This document shows, in pieces, positions 9,687 through 21,837 of a stretch of 53,433 nt of DNA (position 1 is the stretch's first letter; the number at the start of each line of letters is the position of its first letter). Origin of the DNA: Branchiostoma floridae. Lineage: Eukaryota > Chordata > Leptocardii > Amphioxiformes > Branchiostomatidae. The stretch lies in contig NC_049983.1 in the NCBI RefSeq assembly GCF_000003815.2, positions 4,699,392 to 4,752,824 of the forward strand, in the 5' to 3' direction. A program made the position numbers and the translations under genes. The notes beneath the pieces are model-generated. The model was not told where the DNA came from, ran no database searches, and saw only the letters and a program-made list of their open reading frames with translations.

Positions 9687-12600
9687 ATGAAAGAAAGAAT
9701 GAAAGAAAGAAAGAAACCTTTCGAACGTGGGTCGCTGAACAACGGATGAATGAGAGGTAATTTGCTCAAGGATAAAGGCAATTCAGGAGATTCCTCTTCG
9801 CTGAAGAACCTACAAGCTAAAAATTTTAAAATCTGTTTTTCTTTTGTATGCATGGTGGTTACATTGCCGGTCCAGGGGACGACGTAATGTTAACTGTTGC
9901 CTAGATACAATACCTTTATTGTTTTAATTATAATATTTTTTATGTTAACTCAACGACTGCAGACAAGAGAAGCATTTCAACAGTTTCTTTATACAAACTA
10001 TAGTTCCCAAACGACTCGTTTTAACTCCAAAACAAAACAACTGTATTGAGAGTTCAGAAATAATAAACAAGCTATATCTATATATTATCATGCATGTGCG
10101 ATTTCAAGTTTGGTGGCATGGCAGAGACCAACAGTGCCACAGACTGTGTTTACATACGCCATCGGTAAACAAACTACGGTCAAGAAATGTAAAGTAAACA
10201 CCTCTCGAATGGGGGCGCGGACAGGCAGGTAAAGGAGAGGTAAATTAAGGTCAAGGGCTGTTACGGAGAGATAAGTGTCCCTGAAGGGCCAAGTAGAGGT
10301 CAGGGGATAGGTGAGGTGAGTCGAGGTGAGGTGAGGTGAGGTGAGGTGAAGGGCCTATAATGTACGAGACTGTAACAAAAGATTTGCATGAGCGACATAT
10401 AGCTAATGATGAGGACGAGCCAATGTTCATTGTTGCCAACCTGTTCAGGGTCTTTGTGTTTCTGGCAGTTCATACTAGCATAGTCACTTGTTCCAATCGT
10501 TACCACTATGTTAACGTATTGTTTCCGCTGGTGTGGTCTTCTCTCTTCTTCCTCTGTCAGGAACCAATCAAAAGTTAGAATTGCCGTGACAGAGCTGACA
10601 TCAGCAAATTAATTGTACGTCAAATACGCACAACAAATACGAACAATTACAGGTTTGCGATAGCCAAGCCTATATTGGTATTTTTTCACTCGCACAAAAT
10701 ACTATAGGGCGAGCCTGATCGTATACGTGGGGTGTTCAATAAGTAATAACTCTGACCCACTTCCAGTTGTTTGATCTAAATGAAATTTAAAATGATTCAT
10801 ATCTCTATGGGTTATGTCGCAAAAAACAGCTCTGGGCTAATTGTGGTTTCTGATTTACTGGTGTTTAAACTGAGTCAGGTGTGAAATGGACCAGGTGTGA
10901 AATGGAGCCAGTTGAGTGTCGCGCAGTGATCCGGTTTTTGTATTTGAAAGGACACACACCAAAGGAAACTTTTGTTGAAATGAAAGAAACTTGTGGTGAT
11001 GATGCCCCATAATATGACCTTGTAAAACCCTGGCATCGTGAATTCAAACATGGCAGGAAGTCTGTGGAAACAGCTCCCAGACCTGGTCGTCCCTCTTCTG
11101 CCATTGATGAGGCATCTGTTGGAGGACCAACCTGGGGTGTCCTACAACGGTGTCCAGAACTGCATCAAACAATGGGAGAAATGCATAACTCTGGGTGGTT
11201 CCTATATAGAGAAAGACTAATAACTGTGCCAAGTTTCATTATATTGGTATATTTTTACTCGCACAAAATACTATAGGGCGAGCCTGATCGTATAGCATTG
11301 TGTGTGAGTAGCTTGACAAATAGATACGGGGATAACACTCTACACTTATGCCTTTCTAGTCTTTTATAGTACAATGTGCATACTTTCTTCTGAGTACTGC
11401 AATTTCTAGGGCAAGAACTAGCAAGGTATGCAAGGAATGCTTTTGTCTTGTTGACAATAAGGGAAGATTGGGGACAATAATGTGAGTTTATTACATGTCT
11501 GTAGCTAGTTTTATGACATGTTGTCCTGACAACGCGATGTCAGCACCCCTCTTTTATGGGGATAGTCTGAAGTGTGCTGGTGTAAGTTGCTGATTAGGTA
11601 GTTTTAGACCTCTTAGAACTCTTGAAAGCTACTACTGTTGTCAAAACAGAAGGCAATGAATGTTAAGTCGTTAGCTTGTAATTACCTACAGTCGCTCTTA
11701 CGTATCAATCTCCATAAAAAGTTTGCCTACCAAGGCCACCACGCGACAACACCTATGGAACTTGAAGTTACGTCTTTCCACAATTTGTGAGAAAAGTTTT
11801 GAGATGCAATAACTGTTTTAACATTGTAGCATAAAAAGCTTTGTTTTTTTACCGCACGTCTACTTTAGAAATCTTTAGAATGTGTTTTTTCAATCTTATT
11901 CTCGAAAAATCTCCTTATATTTTCAAGCACATTTTTCATCGATGTAGTGAATTAGTTTAAAAACTTATTGATGAATGCTAGACATCCTGGGGATACTCAA
12001 CACAAAAGTTACTCGAGCAACTCGATGAGGTTTGGTAACGGTCAAAATCATCCACACAACTTAATCCTATATGATATAGTAATGAGATGCACTCTGAGAG
12101 TACTTGACATTACACATTGGCGCTGATGATAACTTTTAACATCCAGGTATTACCTTCCTTTGTAATCTGCTCTCTGGTTGTTTATCAAAGTCAACCAACT
12201 GACTCAAGAGTCGGTTTGAGCGTGGTGTGCTGAATATGGATTTCTGTACGTACGGAAAGGTCTATTTCTTCAAAACCACATATTACCCTAGATGTTAACC
12301 ATCAGCACTGCCCCATCATGATTATAGAAGTCTGCCTTTGTTTGTTTTTTCCTACAGTCCGCGTGGCAGGAGACGAGTTCCGGTCGGTCCTGCTGCAGGC
12401 CCGGCGACCCGGCAGTACCGAGCCGGTCGGCACCTTCCTCCCGCCGTCACAGGTACGTCCTGCCTGCTCATACAACACCGGTCATGCTCTGGTCAAGTCC
12501 CTCATCCGGTCGGAGAGAAACGGGCATCCAAGGGCCTATCTAGGCCGAGCTGACAAATTATCAGCATTCAAAGTGTTCTAATGATCAGTGAAAGGGGTCC

Positions 12601-13900
12601 ATTCATAGGGAGGTGTGGGCGATAGAGAGAACACACCATCAGAGCGTTTGCACAAAAGCCAATAATATCACAAACTATGTACAAACGATCTGTTCAAAAG
12701 GTACAACGTTATTAACATCTGACTATATGCACTCGTACACGTTTTCAGCTTAACTGCTTGAAATGATTTAGTTCACCTCAAAATGGAGATTTTTAGTTTT
12801 GCGAACCTAATCGGTAAAACCTATTGCTACTTCTCTTGTCTTAATGTTTTATTTAATGTCATACCTTTACATTCCCTGATATTATCCTCCCCTTTCCCTC
12901 TTCTAGCCCTCTTTATTTTTCCTTGGACGGTTCCTTGCATAGTAGCTTTGGCTAGTCCCGATGACATGTGGCCGTTACACTTCAGTTTCCTTTTCTTGAC
13001 TCTATTCATTCATTTTTTCATCCAATCATTCATATTGCAGTTTTCGGGCCTGAAGTTGCTGACCTGCAGCGCCCCTGGCGACAGCGTGACGAACCGCTGG
13101 CCCTCCATGAAGACCGAGGTTGATGTGACGTGGGAGCCGCCGAGTCAGACCAACCTGGGCAGCATCTACTTTGTGTAAGTACTGGTCAAACGGCAGTTAT
13201 CCGTATCCACGATAAAGTACACAAAACCAAGGTGTGGTGTCGTCGTCCTATCAGTCAACATTCTAGACGATGAAAGATCAACTTGAAATCATAACCTGTC
13301 ATATGTCAACCTCCCCTTTCCGAGAAATTCTAACAGACGCATGTTGAATTCCAAGCTCCGGCTACGTTTGAAATCTGCTCTCGCGAAACCGCAATCCGGC
13401 GAGGACGGGCGAGATTTTGGGTCGGCTGGTAAAACAATCATTTTGGAGTAATGTTGTGGTTAATTATTTATTTTTGTGACATGTAATTTAGTCTGTGGTG
13501 ACCATTATAATCCAATTGTTATCGATAAACTAATGATAGCACAAGGTAACAGCTACTCGAGCAACCGGATAGCTTTTGAAAACGGTCAGAGGTGATAGTC
13601 AGCATCCACTGTCTTTCGTCATTAACTGAACAGGATTTCTTGTTCACCAAATTTTAAACCAAAAACTATGAACTGATATGGAGATGGATACAGGCATATT
13701 TCAAATCGTCCAGTAGGGAATCAAAGTCAAGACGATGTTGATGCTACTGAGTAAATTAACTCCTAAGCCACCACTTTTAGGTCAATTCTAAGTTGTTGTT
13801 GTTGTTGTTTTCTTTCTTCAACCTTCTTGCAGTGCAACGGTTGTGAAAACCTGCGGCAACTACTGGGTGGACGTCCAGTCACAGTCAGTGGCGGACCTGA
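9371..13900 (+). CDS. Reeler domain exons 1-4
   Basis: Exon 1 gives the signal peptide and the start of the domain ([17 protein letters not shown]). Exon 2 gives [20 protein letters not shown] and [10 protein letters not shown]. Exon 3 gives [20 protein letters not shown] and VDVTWEPPS. Exon 4 gives [16 protein letters not shown]. The order matches Reeler domains of reelin, spondin, ferric-chelate reductase and insect defence proteins (FRGFLLQAR, VTHS, FTWTAP, FRATVVxxxxxYWV patterns). The known family role is extracellular binding; its job beside a glycosidase is unknown. Confidence 0.9.
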
Positions 13901-16900
13901 GTAAGTATGGAACGGGCTCAAGCTTCTGGCAGAGGGAAACAAACATAAATAAACGGGAGATGGGGAGCATAATGTCAAATGAGCTGGACTCAGGATGATC
14001 TGAATCTGAGGTTCACAAAATACCTCTCTATATTGGAAACCTGTGGTGTTCATACAAAGACAATGAGTACAAATCCAATCATAGAATGCTAGTAGTTAAC
14101 TGAAAGACACTGATCAGCTAGCTCGTTACGTATCACAGTTTCTTCTTGTCCCCATTGTTTCTACTTTCTACCTTTCAACTTGACAATTCAACAATTTAGG
14201 CAATGGATTCTCCCTATGTACGTGTTGTACGTGAGAGGGGTAGAACGGGACTGGCAAAGGCAATAGATAAGGTTGATAAAGTGGACAAAAGTCAGGTGAT
14301 GGAAACTAACGAATCCTTTCCATTTCCATTCTCAGCCCGCGATATTTTCTGGCCAGGCACTGTGCCGGACGGGTACCTCTGGTCAACTGCTACAGCGTCC
14401 TATCAGGTATTTAGGATTAAACCAAAACTTACTTCAGCCTAAATGATGTGTGCAGGTGTAGTCTTGATCAAGTATTGTATTATAGTGTATTGTATTGTAT
14501 GGGCCGACTACTCTCTCTACGCTGCCAGGGGCTGAATGGCGAGGAGCTTACAATAGACGGGGCTAAGTCGCAAGGGTCTGAAATGGCGCCTAATGACCTC
14601 AATACGACAGTAATTACCCCAGGTGCGGCCAGGGACTGTAGGTTTTGAACCACTCACACCGCACCATCGCACGTGTGTTGGGTTCTTTAACGTGCGTTGG
14701 GTGTGGCTCTCCCCAAACACGGGACCTAAGTGGCGAACGTCGAAAGCCATGTATATAACCAATAAGTCCTGTGTAGGCGTTTGTCCGTCTGATTGTTTAA
14801 GTCTTTTATTATGTTTCATTTATAAACTTCTGCCGTTTCAGATTGAGGGAGCCTGGAATGTTAACGGCAAAGGAGAGTCCATGTGGGACCGGTTCCAGCA
14901 CATTAACGGACGATACGCTGGAGACGACGCGTGCAAGAGCTATGACTATGTAAACCCCTCAAATACTGCAAAACCATTTGAAACCTAGATTTTAGGCTAA
15001 GAAATTCAGAAAGACACCAACAAATTGATTACACAGGATTCAGTGGTCAGATGACGGCCATGTCAAGCTCAATTTCCATTGTCCGTCATTCTAGTTACCT
15101 TCGATTCACCTGGACGCGGCATTGGTTATGGTTGTGTATATGTGTTCGCACCTGTAACTCCTCTCCGTCAAGTATCTCTAAGTCGCACGGTCCTGGCCCG
15201 TTTCGAAGTCGCACGGTCCTGTCCCATTTCTAAGTCGCACGGTCCTGTCCCATTTCTAAGTCGCACGGTCCTGTCACATTTCTAAGTCACACGGTCCTGT
15301 CCCATTTCTAAGTCGTATGGTCCTGTCCCATTTCTAAGTCGTACGGTCCTGTCCCATTTCTAAGTCGCACGGTCCTGTCCCATTTCTAAGTCACACGGTC
15401 CTGTCCGATTTCTAAGTCGTACGGTCCTGTCCCATTTCTAAGTCGTACGGTCCTGTCCCATTTCTACGTCGCACGGTCCTGTCCCATTGTGGACCTATAA
15501 ACTATAACATACATCTGACGGATGTATGAGGACGTCGATGTCTTGTTGAATGTTTCTGTTTCATCGTCAGTACTCCCGAGATGTTGAGATGTCTGATGAG
15601 CTGGGTCTGAACTCCTACCGCTTCTCCATCTCCTGGACCCGGATCCTCCCAGACGGTACTGTGGCGGGCGGCATCAACCAAGACGGCATCGACTACTACA
15701 ACAACCTCATCAACGAACTTCTCATCAACGGCATGACGCCGTACATTAGCCTGTACCACTGGGACGGGCCGCAGGCACTACAGGTAAGGAAACTGTGTGT
15801 AGAGGTAGCAGATACAGGTGCTTTTGGCAGACGCACAAGACTTGCCGTAGCCGAGGAACAATCGTTATTGCACACTCACATCCTTTCCTCTCTATTCCTG
15901 TCCCCCAGCTGTCCTGGCTATCCTACTGTATGCCTGCTTTTTATGTGTTAGCAGGTTTGTGATGAGGACAGATTCTCACCGCAGGTCATTAATTGTGTTA
16001 TAAGCAGATTTAGTCACCTAACAAGTGGCTTCGTTTGTGACGTTATTGGTAGAGTTTTGGGCTTGGAACCTAGAGTTCCCGGGTTCGATACTCACTGTGC
16101 CCCCGGCGTTCCCTTGGGAAATCCGATTTACACGACCTTCCTAACTTCACCCAGGTGTAAAAAATGAGTAGCTGTTGGCCCGGGAGGTAAAGGACTACCT
16201 GTATGGCCAGGGTAATTCTATGTACACATGTGGAGCTCATATGCTCTCAATCTAAAATTTACAGTACATATGTGGAGTACACATGTAAAGCTCATTCTGC
16301 ATACACATGTAGAGCTTATATGATCTCTAGCATATTCGCCTAACACATCATTGGTTCATGGTGTGACATATTTAACCTGGGGACAAGAGGAGAGACATCA
16401 AACCTCAGAGGAAACGCAAGGAGCCAAACAATACCAAAATTGGCTGAAAATCAGTGCCAAGACCTTGAGGAAACCTGAAAAGGAACGAGAAAAATCCTAC
16501 CAACTGGTACAGGACCTAAGAAGTACCAATACAAACAAATAAGAGCCACGTACCACCATTCAATACACAACAGGTAAATGCCCCATAAAGACAAATGCGT
16601 CAAAATTAGATGCACAGAAGACTATTCTAATTGATAAAATAAAATAATAACTAATTAGATAATCACAAGCCCGCTGGGGATCCTACAGTAACTACAGAAA
16701 ATTCAGGTGTACCCTCGAGGTCCAGAGGATCAGGTTCAGTTAGGACCTGAACCAGGATCTAATTGTGGAAAGTTGTTGAGTATCCGACTTCTACTGGCGT
16801 TTTGAAATTTTCATGTAAACAACACCCATGCTTCAGTTAACTTAGATCAAGTTTGACTGTAGAAACTTAGTAAATGGTAAATCAACTCTCCTTTACTTCG

Positions 16901-17217
16901 CTCTTATTTTCCTTGGCCGGTAAGCCCCAAAACAGGTAAATGGCTACCGATACAATCTGCTCTGGGAGCCAAACGAGCCGCGCAGGCGTGGCCGCCCTTC
17001 GGTCACACGCAGGAAGCTGCTGCTCGAGGAAGCAGGTCTGCAGGCCAACGAACTCCGTTCGATCATGCTGGACAGGAACACGTGGAGACACTGGTGTCAC
17101 CTCTCCGAGGATGAACTGAACTGAACATTTTCTAATCGGTCCACAATTCGGTCCGCTGATTTTGTTCAGGTCCGTTCTTACAGGCAGCATCGATGCAAGA
17201 CAACATCAACTATACTG

Positions 17218-17277
<60 letters not shown>

Positions 17278-20200
17278 GATCTAGGACCATCTATATATCT
17301 CTCTTTGCCTCCAGCTCGTCTGTCTGTATGCCTTTGTGTGTGTCTTTGCATGTGTCTGTGTGTCTACATGTGTTAGGAGAACGCTAGATATACGATCATC
17401 GACCTGCCAGAATTCTAGAAGTATAAAATAGCAGTCACTGATTCTTTATCATTTCTTCCCCAAGGACCAGTATGGCGGTTGGGTGAGCGAGACTATGGTG
17501 GACTTTTTCAACGACTACGCCCGCGTGTGCTTCCAAGCCTTCGGAGACCGTGTCAAGCATTGGGTGACGTTCAACGAGCCATGGTCCTTCGTGGTGGGGG
17601 GGTACGGAATCGCCGGGGGTGCTCCCGGGATCTGGGATGCCAATTATACTGTACAGGTACGGCTGGGTGCATGAAACGTTGTTATGGCTCATGCGTGTAC
17701 TATAGGCGTATCACTCAGGAGCCTTCTGCATGAAGCTTTGTGATCATTTAATAACTGTGGAGGTGAACCAATTACCCAGAAATATGACCGATTATGTAAC
17801 TACAGATATCACTTAACCCTGTAAGCACATAATGTTATGTCTTGCCCTGCATAAATTATGGATGACACGTATGTATCACTGAAATGCTTCGTTATGCTTA
17901 TCCAATGACAGTACAAGGCAGCTCACAACGTCATCCGCGCGCACGCTCGCGCCTGGCACACGTACGATGAGGAGTTCCGGGCAGACCAGCAGGGGTCCTG
18001 TGGTATCGTCATCGGGTCCCTGTGGAGCGAACCTCTGGATCCCGACAACCCACAGGATGTCCTGGGCGCTCACCTCTACCAACAGTTCTTCATGGGGTGG
18101 TTTGGAAACCCGATCTTCGGCAACGGCAACTACCCACAGGAGATGATAGATGTCATTGCAGCCAACAGTCAACAGGAGGTAAGTGTGATTAGTGTGTTTT
18201 TCTATGGGACCAGGGACGTAAATTGTTATACATGTAATTGTTTTGTTATTTTGTGGGCCGACTTCTCTCTTCCTCTCTGCAGCCATGCGCGATATGGGCT
18301 GACTTAGGTCACATTTCCAAAACGGGGCCCGGCCGGAATTCTATATGTTTCAAGAGATGAAAAATTAAAATGTATAGCTAGAAATATATACGTATGATGC
18401 CCATGTATTTCATTTTCACATTTTGTATATTTTGATGTCTATTATATCCTTCTTTTTGCTCCCGAAAGCTGCCCGACCGGGCCCCGGTTTGGAAATGTGA
18501 CCTAATCCTTACGAGGTGCTTACAATTGGCGAAGCTAAATTACGTCTGTGTTGGCATACTGTGCACATCGCTTAGCAACTTCAATACGACTCACCAACCA
18601 AAAACTGTGAAAAATGAATAAAAATTGCCGAAATGGAATTCAGAATGTCCAAAACAATATTTTCTACACATGACAGGCACATACTCTTCAGTTTTTCAAG
18701 TTAGAGGAGCAAAACTACCACTGAAGTATATACTATACTATAGTATAATACCCCCAGTCCTGGCCCGGCCATACAAGCCTCGTTTTGGTGCAATGACCTC
18801 GGAAAATCCAAAATGGCCGCCACATCTGGCAATACGTGGTCATTGAACTGTAACGTTATGAACTATTCACACCGAGAAGGTCTCCTATTCTTTTTGATTA
18901 GTGCGATGGGCTCTCTAATGTGGTAGGGTGTGGCTCTCCTCAAACACGGAACTTCAATTTTACGTCCTATCCGAGGGACGTCCCAAACCGAAGCTTGGTA
19001 CACATTTTCACCTGAATAAAGTGAGGAATGTGGTATAAATGGATTTTTGCTGTAAGTAGTTTATAACTTTTGACTCAATCAGGCCAAGCAGTATTGCATT
19101 AAAACAGGCCGCTAAAATAGACACTGTCAGCCAAAACAAATCTCCCTACAAATCTAAAGCACCACTCTGTAGAGCAGAACACTGGCAACAATTACTGAGA
19201 AAGATAGAGTACTCTACTGACTTCACATTTTAATTCTGCAGCTGGCCAGTCGACTTTTGCAGCGTATTATTGTGGATACCAAACTTCTTTGTACATTACC
19301 AAGTGTTTTATCAAACCAAGTTTGCACTGGAAGCGAAACTATGTTAATGCTACAACTTAGAAGAATATGACTATGTATGTATGTCATGTTTTGGTGACCG
19401 TCTGTTTCCTTCTCCGAGGTAATACTACTGGTTCACATTGAATTGCAGCCTAGGTGTCGTTGCTAACAGATTCGGTCCTAAACGTAAAATATGTAAACAA
19501 TGCGGCCCCAAACGCAACGAAGTACATTGTGTACATTGTGTGCATTCTTGCCATCCTGATAAATCTCTTGAAGAGTGTAATAATGTAATATTTTAACAGT
19601 GTGTGTCCAGGAGGATGATGTGTTGTTGTTGTTGTTTTGTTTGTATTTCGTAGGGATGGCCCGAGTCCCGCCTCCCTGTGTTCACGGAGGAGGAGATTCT
19701 GTACAACCGCGGCACGGCTGACTTCGTGGGGCTGAACCAGTACTCGGCTCGCCTCATCTACGCCTCCAACGACACTAGCCCCGTTGACCAGAATGGCTGG
19801 TTCAACTGGATGTCCATCATGATTCCCGATCTGAGAGGCTACAAAGAAACTGTAGACCCTAGCTGGCCTCAGGGTAAGCGGGTGACAATGATCTTTTGTT
19901 CACCACCCAAGGTCTCCCTCTCGTAATTCTTTAACACGATCTACTTCGACTTAAATATAACCCCCTCCCCTGCTTTGGACGTGGTTATATTAGTCGCACA
20001 ATCGTTTAAAGATCGCAAACTAATCTGTATCTGCCGTTTAACATTCAGCTCTCTCGTGGACGAAAAAGCAGTCTTAGATTGGTACCACTGGTTGCCACAG
20101 CATCAAAATGTCCCAATGAGGCATATGACCGCGACCTAAGAATATGACACGGCCCAGCCTAAAGCCCCCGTCACAAATCTAGCACTGAGCTAGGCCGACG

Positions 20201-21837
20201 TGTCGGCAAGCTCAAAATGGGTACTTTCGGCCAAAGTACGGCCGACGTCCTGGCATTTACTGAAGGCCTGGGGCTCATTTTAGCAGCTCGTCCATTGGGA
20301 TTTTTAACCTCCGTGTGATGTCAGCTGTGCACCAAAAAGGCAAAAGAAACAAAAACTCAAACTTTCCGGAATGAAACACTAAGCCCATTCAGAATGGAAT
20401 AAGACATGATCACAATCCCTCTTTCTCCACCAGGAGAGATGATATTCCTTCTGGTAACACCCTGGTGTGTCCGCCGACAACTGGAGTTTTTCCGGGGTAT
20501 GTACCAGTACGATGGGCCATTCTACCTGACGGAGACAGGCATCTCTGAGGCGGAGTCCGATCAGCCCGACTTAAACGACATCTGGCGCACCTGCTACTAT
20601 ACGCTGTACACCAATGAAGTGGTGAAAGGTATGAGGTCATCGTTACTTTTATAACTCGAAAAAGACGAAGGACGGGTGAAAGAAATAACATGAGACAAAC
20701 TGATAAAGACTTTTTATGTAGTATCTCATGTTTGATGATGTTCACCCACTGACGTCTTGCCAACAACAACAGAATGTTTGTCCACGAAGGTCAACAAAAC
20801 AACAAGACGTAAACACCTTTTTTTCTAATAGCTGTTGAACTAGACGGAGTCGACCACCGGGGATTTTTCGCATGGACGCTGATGGACAATGTGGAGTGGG
20901 GATCCGAGACTCATGAGCGCTTCGGACTCTTCTACACCAACTTCTCTGATCCTGCACGCACCCGGACCGCGAAGAAGTGAGATAAGTCAGAACATCTTTA
21001 TGCTTTGTAACAAAACACGAATTCTTAATGTCCAGGTTTCATGTGTGTGTAGCTCCATTGTAAATAGTTTGTAATAATTCAATCCAAAGTCAGTAGGGCG
21101 CTTTGAAATTAAAGAGTAGAGTTCAAGCTGTCAGCATCGAAACCAGTAATACTAGTAACATCTCCACAGTCCCGCAACACCTTCCATTCTATGTTTCTAT
21201 CAATGTTGTGCATAGACGATCACAGACTTGTGAACTTAACTTCTGTAAGCATATAGTGTTAGAAAAGAAGTGAGCAAGTGCCGGAAAGTAGCTTTGATAA
21301 ATACATATTTTAATTCTAGGCTGTTAACTTAATTTCACAGTATGGTAACCAGTTTCTCTACTTCATTCGTAGCCAACACCTACTTGTATAGACAAACTTG
21401 GCCTGGCAGCATCCAGACTCGCGAGAATATACAATAATCAAATCTTAACTTAGCTGCAAATGAGCACGGTGTGGTTTTACTTTGGCCAGTGCAATTTGGA
21501 TACAATAACGTCCACTGGAGCAGTTTTCATTAGAAAACTATTTTGTATTTCAATTATAGCTGTTGGCCTTCTGTTTTGTGTCTCTATCTTCTTTTTTTCT
21601 CTAAGCATATTGCACTAGAAACAAAAGGGAGGCTATAAAAGGCAAAGATATGGAAGTTTCGGAAAACAATAACCCATTTTACCTTTCAGCTCCGTGGCTA
21701 CATACCGGGACATCGCGACTACCAACGGTTTCCCGGCCGGCGCCCCTCACACGGAGACCGCCCGTGCCATCTGGGACTGGTGCCACACCTGGGAGCCTTA
21801 TGAAGGAACTAAGCCTCCGGCAGCAACCTTCAAGTAA
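9371..21837 (+). CDS. Secreted Reeler domain - glycoside hydrolase family 1 fusion protein
   Basis: Thirteen exons: 9371-9566, 12358-12452, 13041-13174, 13833-13900, 14336-14406, 14842-14949, 15571-15783, 17465-17656, 17912-18178, 19654-19873, 20434-20628, 20832-20976 and 21690-21837. All have AG/GT borders and compatible phases, totalling 2052 bases (683 aa plus TAA). Residues 1-18 are a signal peptide ([19 protein letters not shown]). Residues about 48-162 are a Reeler domain. Residues about 165-660 are a full GH1 barrel with acid/base Glu333 (TFNEP) and nucleophile Glu555 (LTETG). GH1 enzymes cleave beta-glycosides with retention of configuration; animal members include lactase, Klotho and myrosinase-type enzymes. 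No membrane anchor is seen, so secretion is predicted. The stop at 21835 overlaps a possible donor (AA|gtaaga), so a further 3' exon cannot be excluded. Substrate unknown. Confidence 0.93.
9594..9716. repeat. (GAAA)n microsatellite
   Basis: About 30 repeats of the tetramer, 27 bases after the exon 1 donor of the Reeler-GH1 gene. Confidence 0.98.
9720..10673. other. Reeler-GH1 intron 1, 5' part
   Basis: No gene. It contains a short (GAGGT)n run at about 10309-10348. Nothing else was recognised. Confidence 0.6.
10674..11294 (+). mobile_element. Internally deleted mariner element between 53-base direct repeats
   Basis: A mariner-type transposase start is seen at ATG 10902: [20 protein letters not shown], then [20 protein letters not shown] and [12 protein letters not shown]. 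Codon 37 is a TAA stop (11010). After position about 11118 the sequence jumps to the C-terminal end ([20 protein letters not shown]), so the whole catalytic DD(34)D core is missing. The left end carries a mariner-like terminal sequence (ggggtgttcaataagtaata at about 10730). On both sides lies the same 53-base sequence (10674-10728 and 11246-11294, with actcgcacaaaatactatag in both). It is a dead, non-coding element in intron 1 of the Reeler-GH1 gene. Confidence 0.88.
11295..12357. other. Reeler-GH1 intron 1, 3' part
   Basis: No gene or element recognised. It ends in a good polypyrimidine tract and acceptor (tttttcctacag). Confidence 0.6.
12453..14335. other. Reeler-GH1 introns 2 to 4
   Basis: The sequence between exons 2-5 (12453-13040, 13175-13832 and 13901-14335) shows no gene, RNA or mobile element. 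A short (GTT)n run sits just before exon 4. Confidence 0.55.
14336..21837 (+). CDS. GH1 (beta-glucosidase/lactase-like) domain exons 5-13
   Basis: Exon 5 starts [20 protein letters not shown] and exon 6 continues [18 protein letters not shown], the N-terminal GH1 signature. Exon 7 holds [19 protein letters not shown] and [10 protein letters not shown]. Exon 8 holds GGWVSE and WVTFNEPW with the acid/base Glu. Exon 9 holds [17 protein letters not shown]. Exon 10 holds RLPVFTEEE and [12 protein letters not shown]. Exon 11 holds [12 protein letters not shown] and FYLTETGIS with the nucleophile Glu. Exon 12 holds [20 protein letters not shown] and ERFGLFY. Exon 13 holds [15 protein letters not shown]. 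All barrel strands are accounted for, so an active enzyme is plausible. Confidence 0.93.
14495..14735 (+). repeat. Dispersed repeat copy (family also at 18248, 32765 and 39565)
   Basis: Shared blocks include gacctcaatacgacagtaat, a gaaccactcacaccg segment, ttctttaacgtgc and ggtgtggctctcc followed by acacgggacct. Copies in other introns align over 100-240 bases. It has no coding capacity and no certain ends; it may be part of a SINE. Confidence 0.75.
15176..15488. repeat. 26-base minisatellite, about 12 copies
   Basis: The unit is tctaagtcgcacggtcctgt plus cccatt. Units differ at a few positions (cgcacgg, cgtacgg, cacacgg). The array ends about 80 bases before the exon 7 acceptor of the Reeler-GH1 gene. 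Confidence 0.97.
16030..16215 (+). mobile_element. tRNA-derived SINE copy
   Basis: It holds a tRNA-like head with a B box (gggttcgatactcac), then ccttgggaaatccg, cttcacccaggtgtaaa, atgagtagctg and ggtaaaggactacc. The same order is found at 45140-45285. It lies in intron 7 of the Reeler-GH1 gene. The tail is AT-rich. Confidence 0.8.
16216..17464. other. Reeler-GH1 intron 7, remainder
   Basis: No gene. At about 16695-16765 there is a degraded copy of the CAGGTCC-rich hAT-type element (see 22363-22794). A pure (CT)n microsatellite occupies 17218-17276, and a GTGTCT-rich run follows. The rest is featureless. Confidence 0.6.
17218..17276. repeat. (CT)n microsatellite
   Basis: About 28 uninterrupted CT dinucleotides in intron 7. 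Confidence 0.98.
18248..18990 (+). repeat. Dispersed repeat copy interrupted by at least two insertions
   Basis: The outer parts match the family at 14495: gggccgacttctctc and gggctga at 18254-18301, aggtgcttacaattgg at about 18514, cttcaatacgac at about 18580, and aactattcacaccg through ggtgtggctctcc at 18858-18940. The element at 18304-18505 splits it once, and about 250 bases at 18590-18840 split it again. Confidence 0.7.
18304..18505. mobile_element. 202-base short inverted-repeat element (MITE)
   Basis: The ends are inverted: ttaggtcacatttccaaaac at 18304, and the complement of its pattern ending gacctaa at 18505. The arms match over about 32 bases (including ggggcccggccgg). The interior is AT-rich. 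It is inserted in the dispersed repeat described above, in intron 9 of the Reeler-GH1 gene. I could not fix the target duplication. Confidence 0.85.
18991..21689. other. Reeler-GH1 introns 9 to 12, remaining sequence
   Basis: Apart from exons 10, 11 and 12, no gene or clear element was recognised. A GGCCGAC/GTCGGC-rich patch lies at about 20190-20290, and a (GTT)n run precedes exon 10. Confidence 0.5.

Noticed and set aside
9461-9853. 130-codon minus-strand frame
   Set aside because: It is the antisense of exon 1 of the Reeler-GH1 gene and of the GAAA repeat.
15502-15759. Minus-strand frame
   Set aside because: Antisense shadow of GH1 exon 7.
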